A DNA stretch of 64,000 nucleotides from positions 1-64,000 of the forward strand of contig CAYWVR010000020.1 of the NCBI GenBank assembly GCA_964461715.1, in the 5' to 3' direction. Of the stretch, positions 63,519 through 64,000 are shown in pieces. This stretch comes from CAYWVR01 sp964461715 (GTDB taxonomy: Bacteria > Planctomycetota > Phycisphaerae > FEN-1346). Numbering within the stretch: the stretch's first letter is position 1; each line of letters opens with the position of its first letter. Both the position numbers and the translations under genes were made by a program. A model generated the notes under the pieces. That model was not told the origin of the DNA. It worked only from the letters and a program-made list of their open reading frames with translations, and did no database searches.

Positions 63519-63560
63519 GGAGGCCGAGCGACCCACGATGCCCGAGGTTGCTCGGCCTCC
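63519..63560. promoter_or_regulatory. inverted repeat upstream of the last response regulator
   Basis: GGAGGCCGAGC (63519-63529) and GCTCGGCCTCC (63550-63560) are perfect 11-bp arms around 20 bases, 48 bases before the ATG at 63609. No T-run follows, so it is more likely an operator or leader hairpin than a terminator. Confidence 0.45.
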
Positions 63561-63608
63561 TTCACCGGACACGAGAAGAGGAACCCGGCTAACCGAGGAA
63601 GGACACGG

Positions 63609-64000
63609 ATGAGCCCTGATACCGCCGAAATCGTACGAACCGAACTTGACGCCCGAATCCTCGTCGTCGACGACGAGCCCGACATCGCCGCCCTTGTGGC
63701 CGAATCGCTCCGCGCGGCAGAAGCCGGCTGGTTCGTCGAGACCGAGACCAACCCGCAGGCGGCGGCCGAGCGCCTCACCGAGGAGGCCTACGACTGCCTC
63801 GTCACGGACCTGGCCATGCCCGGCCTCGACGGCCTGGCCCTGGCCGAACGCGTCCGCGAGATCGACGGCGAGATCGCCCTCATTGCCCTCAGTGGCCGCG
63901 GAACGCTCGAATCCGGCATCCGGGCCCTCCGCCTGGGCTTCGCCGACTTCCTCGAAAAACCCGTCGACCTGGAGGCCGTCCAGCGGTCCGTCTGCCGCTC
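63609..64000 (+). CDS. response regulator receiver domain, 3' truncated by window edge
   Basis: The frame is open from the ATG (AGGAAGG upstream) to the window end, about 130 residues. A receiver domain is visible: ILVVDDEPDIAALV, CLVTDLAMPGLDG with the phospho-acceptor Asp, LIALSGRGTLESGI, and ADFLEKPVDLEAV with the conserved Lys. The pattern is like NtrC/AtoC receivers; any output domain lies beyond the window. It is adjacent to the HDOD kinase and probably its second partner. Confidence 0.85.
   Translation, partial: MSPDTAEIVRTELDARILVVDDEPDIAALVAESLRAAEAGWFVETETNPQAAAERLTEEAYDCLVTDLAMPGLDGLALAERVREIDGEIALIALSGRGTLESGIRALRLGFADFLEKPVDLEAVQRSVCR

Noticed and set aside
63393..63608. Riboswitch or small RNA in the gap before the last response regulator
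   Set aside because: Hairpins exist, but no conserved riboswitch core could be recognised; only the inverted repeat is reported.

Overview
The window is very GC-rich and looks like a planctomycete-type chromosome, probably Planctomycetota. The support is a type II secretion operon with PilM-like and fused platform proteins, an outer-membrane-type beta-propeller protein starting with a WPxWRGP-like motif, ExbB/ExbD followed by a non-TonB partner, many GTG starts and GTGA/ATGA start-stop overlaps. Assignment to a class is inference only.

Region 1 (1-4199) is the end of an integrated mobile element: a 5'-truncated SF2 helicase, two small ORFs, and a chimeric gene joining a prim-pol/AAA replication protein to the catalytic half of a tyrosine recombinase. 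It ends beside a complete tRNA-Arg(TCT), the usual arrangement of an element integrated at a tRNA 3' end. Region 2 (4282-9674) is a small metabolic cluster: a 3-hydroxyacid dehydrogenase, an iron-sulfur protein, an SDR, a decayed enolase-superfamily gene and a divergent GH42-like glycosidase.

Region 3 (9690-36609, all minus strand) is one type II secretion operon in the order E-F-G-H-I-J-K-(PilM/PilN-EF-hand)-(GspM/GspC-like fusion)-D-lipoprotein-propeller. Its secretin is the outstanding feature. The gene is 15.8 kb and encodes 5277 residues. I count 57 consecutive N1-type domains between an N0-like domain and a normal C-terminal secretin barrel, where ordinary secretins have two to four. 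The repeats grew by block duplication: a four-domain unit of about 323 residues is present nearly four times, and a seven-domain unit is duplicated in tandem. Many repeats carry SRGRGRG-type linkers.

Region 4 (36814-43114) holds a secreted heptad/EQR-type protein and a divergent ExbB-ExbD-anchored protein-HEAT lipoprotein operon. Region 5 (43154-50350) holds tRNA-Phe with its promoter and terminator, then a minus-strand run read from 50350 downwards: lpd, lipB, lipA, a free-standing lipoyl domain, tmk, holB and a PpiD/SurA-like foldase. Region 6 (50588-57978) holds a tandem-HD protein, a DUF362 protein, dnaA with an upstream inverted pair of DnaA boxes, inositol-phosphate synthase with a CDP-alcohol phosphatidyltransferase (inositol lipid synthesis), and two small LysM-type lipoproteins, one carrying a recent internal duplication. 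Region 7 (58035-64000) holds glmM, a TPR-type secreted protein and a signalling group: an HTH-receiver protein, an HDOD-GAF-histidine kinase and a truncated response regulator.

No CRISPR array, rRNA or intact insertion sequence was seen. Domain and family calls rest on motif reading, not on database searches.
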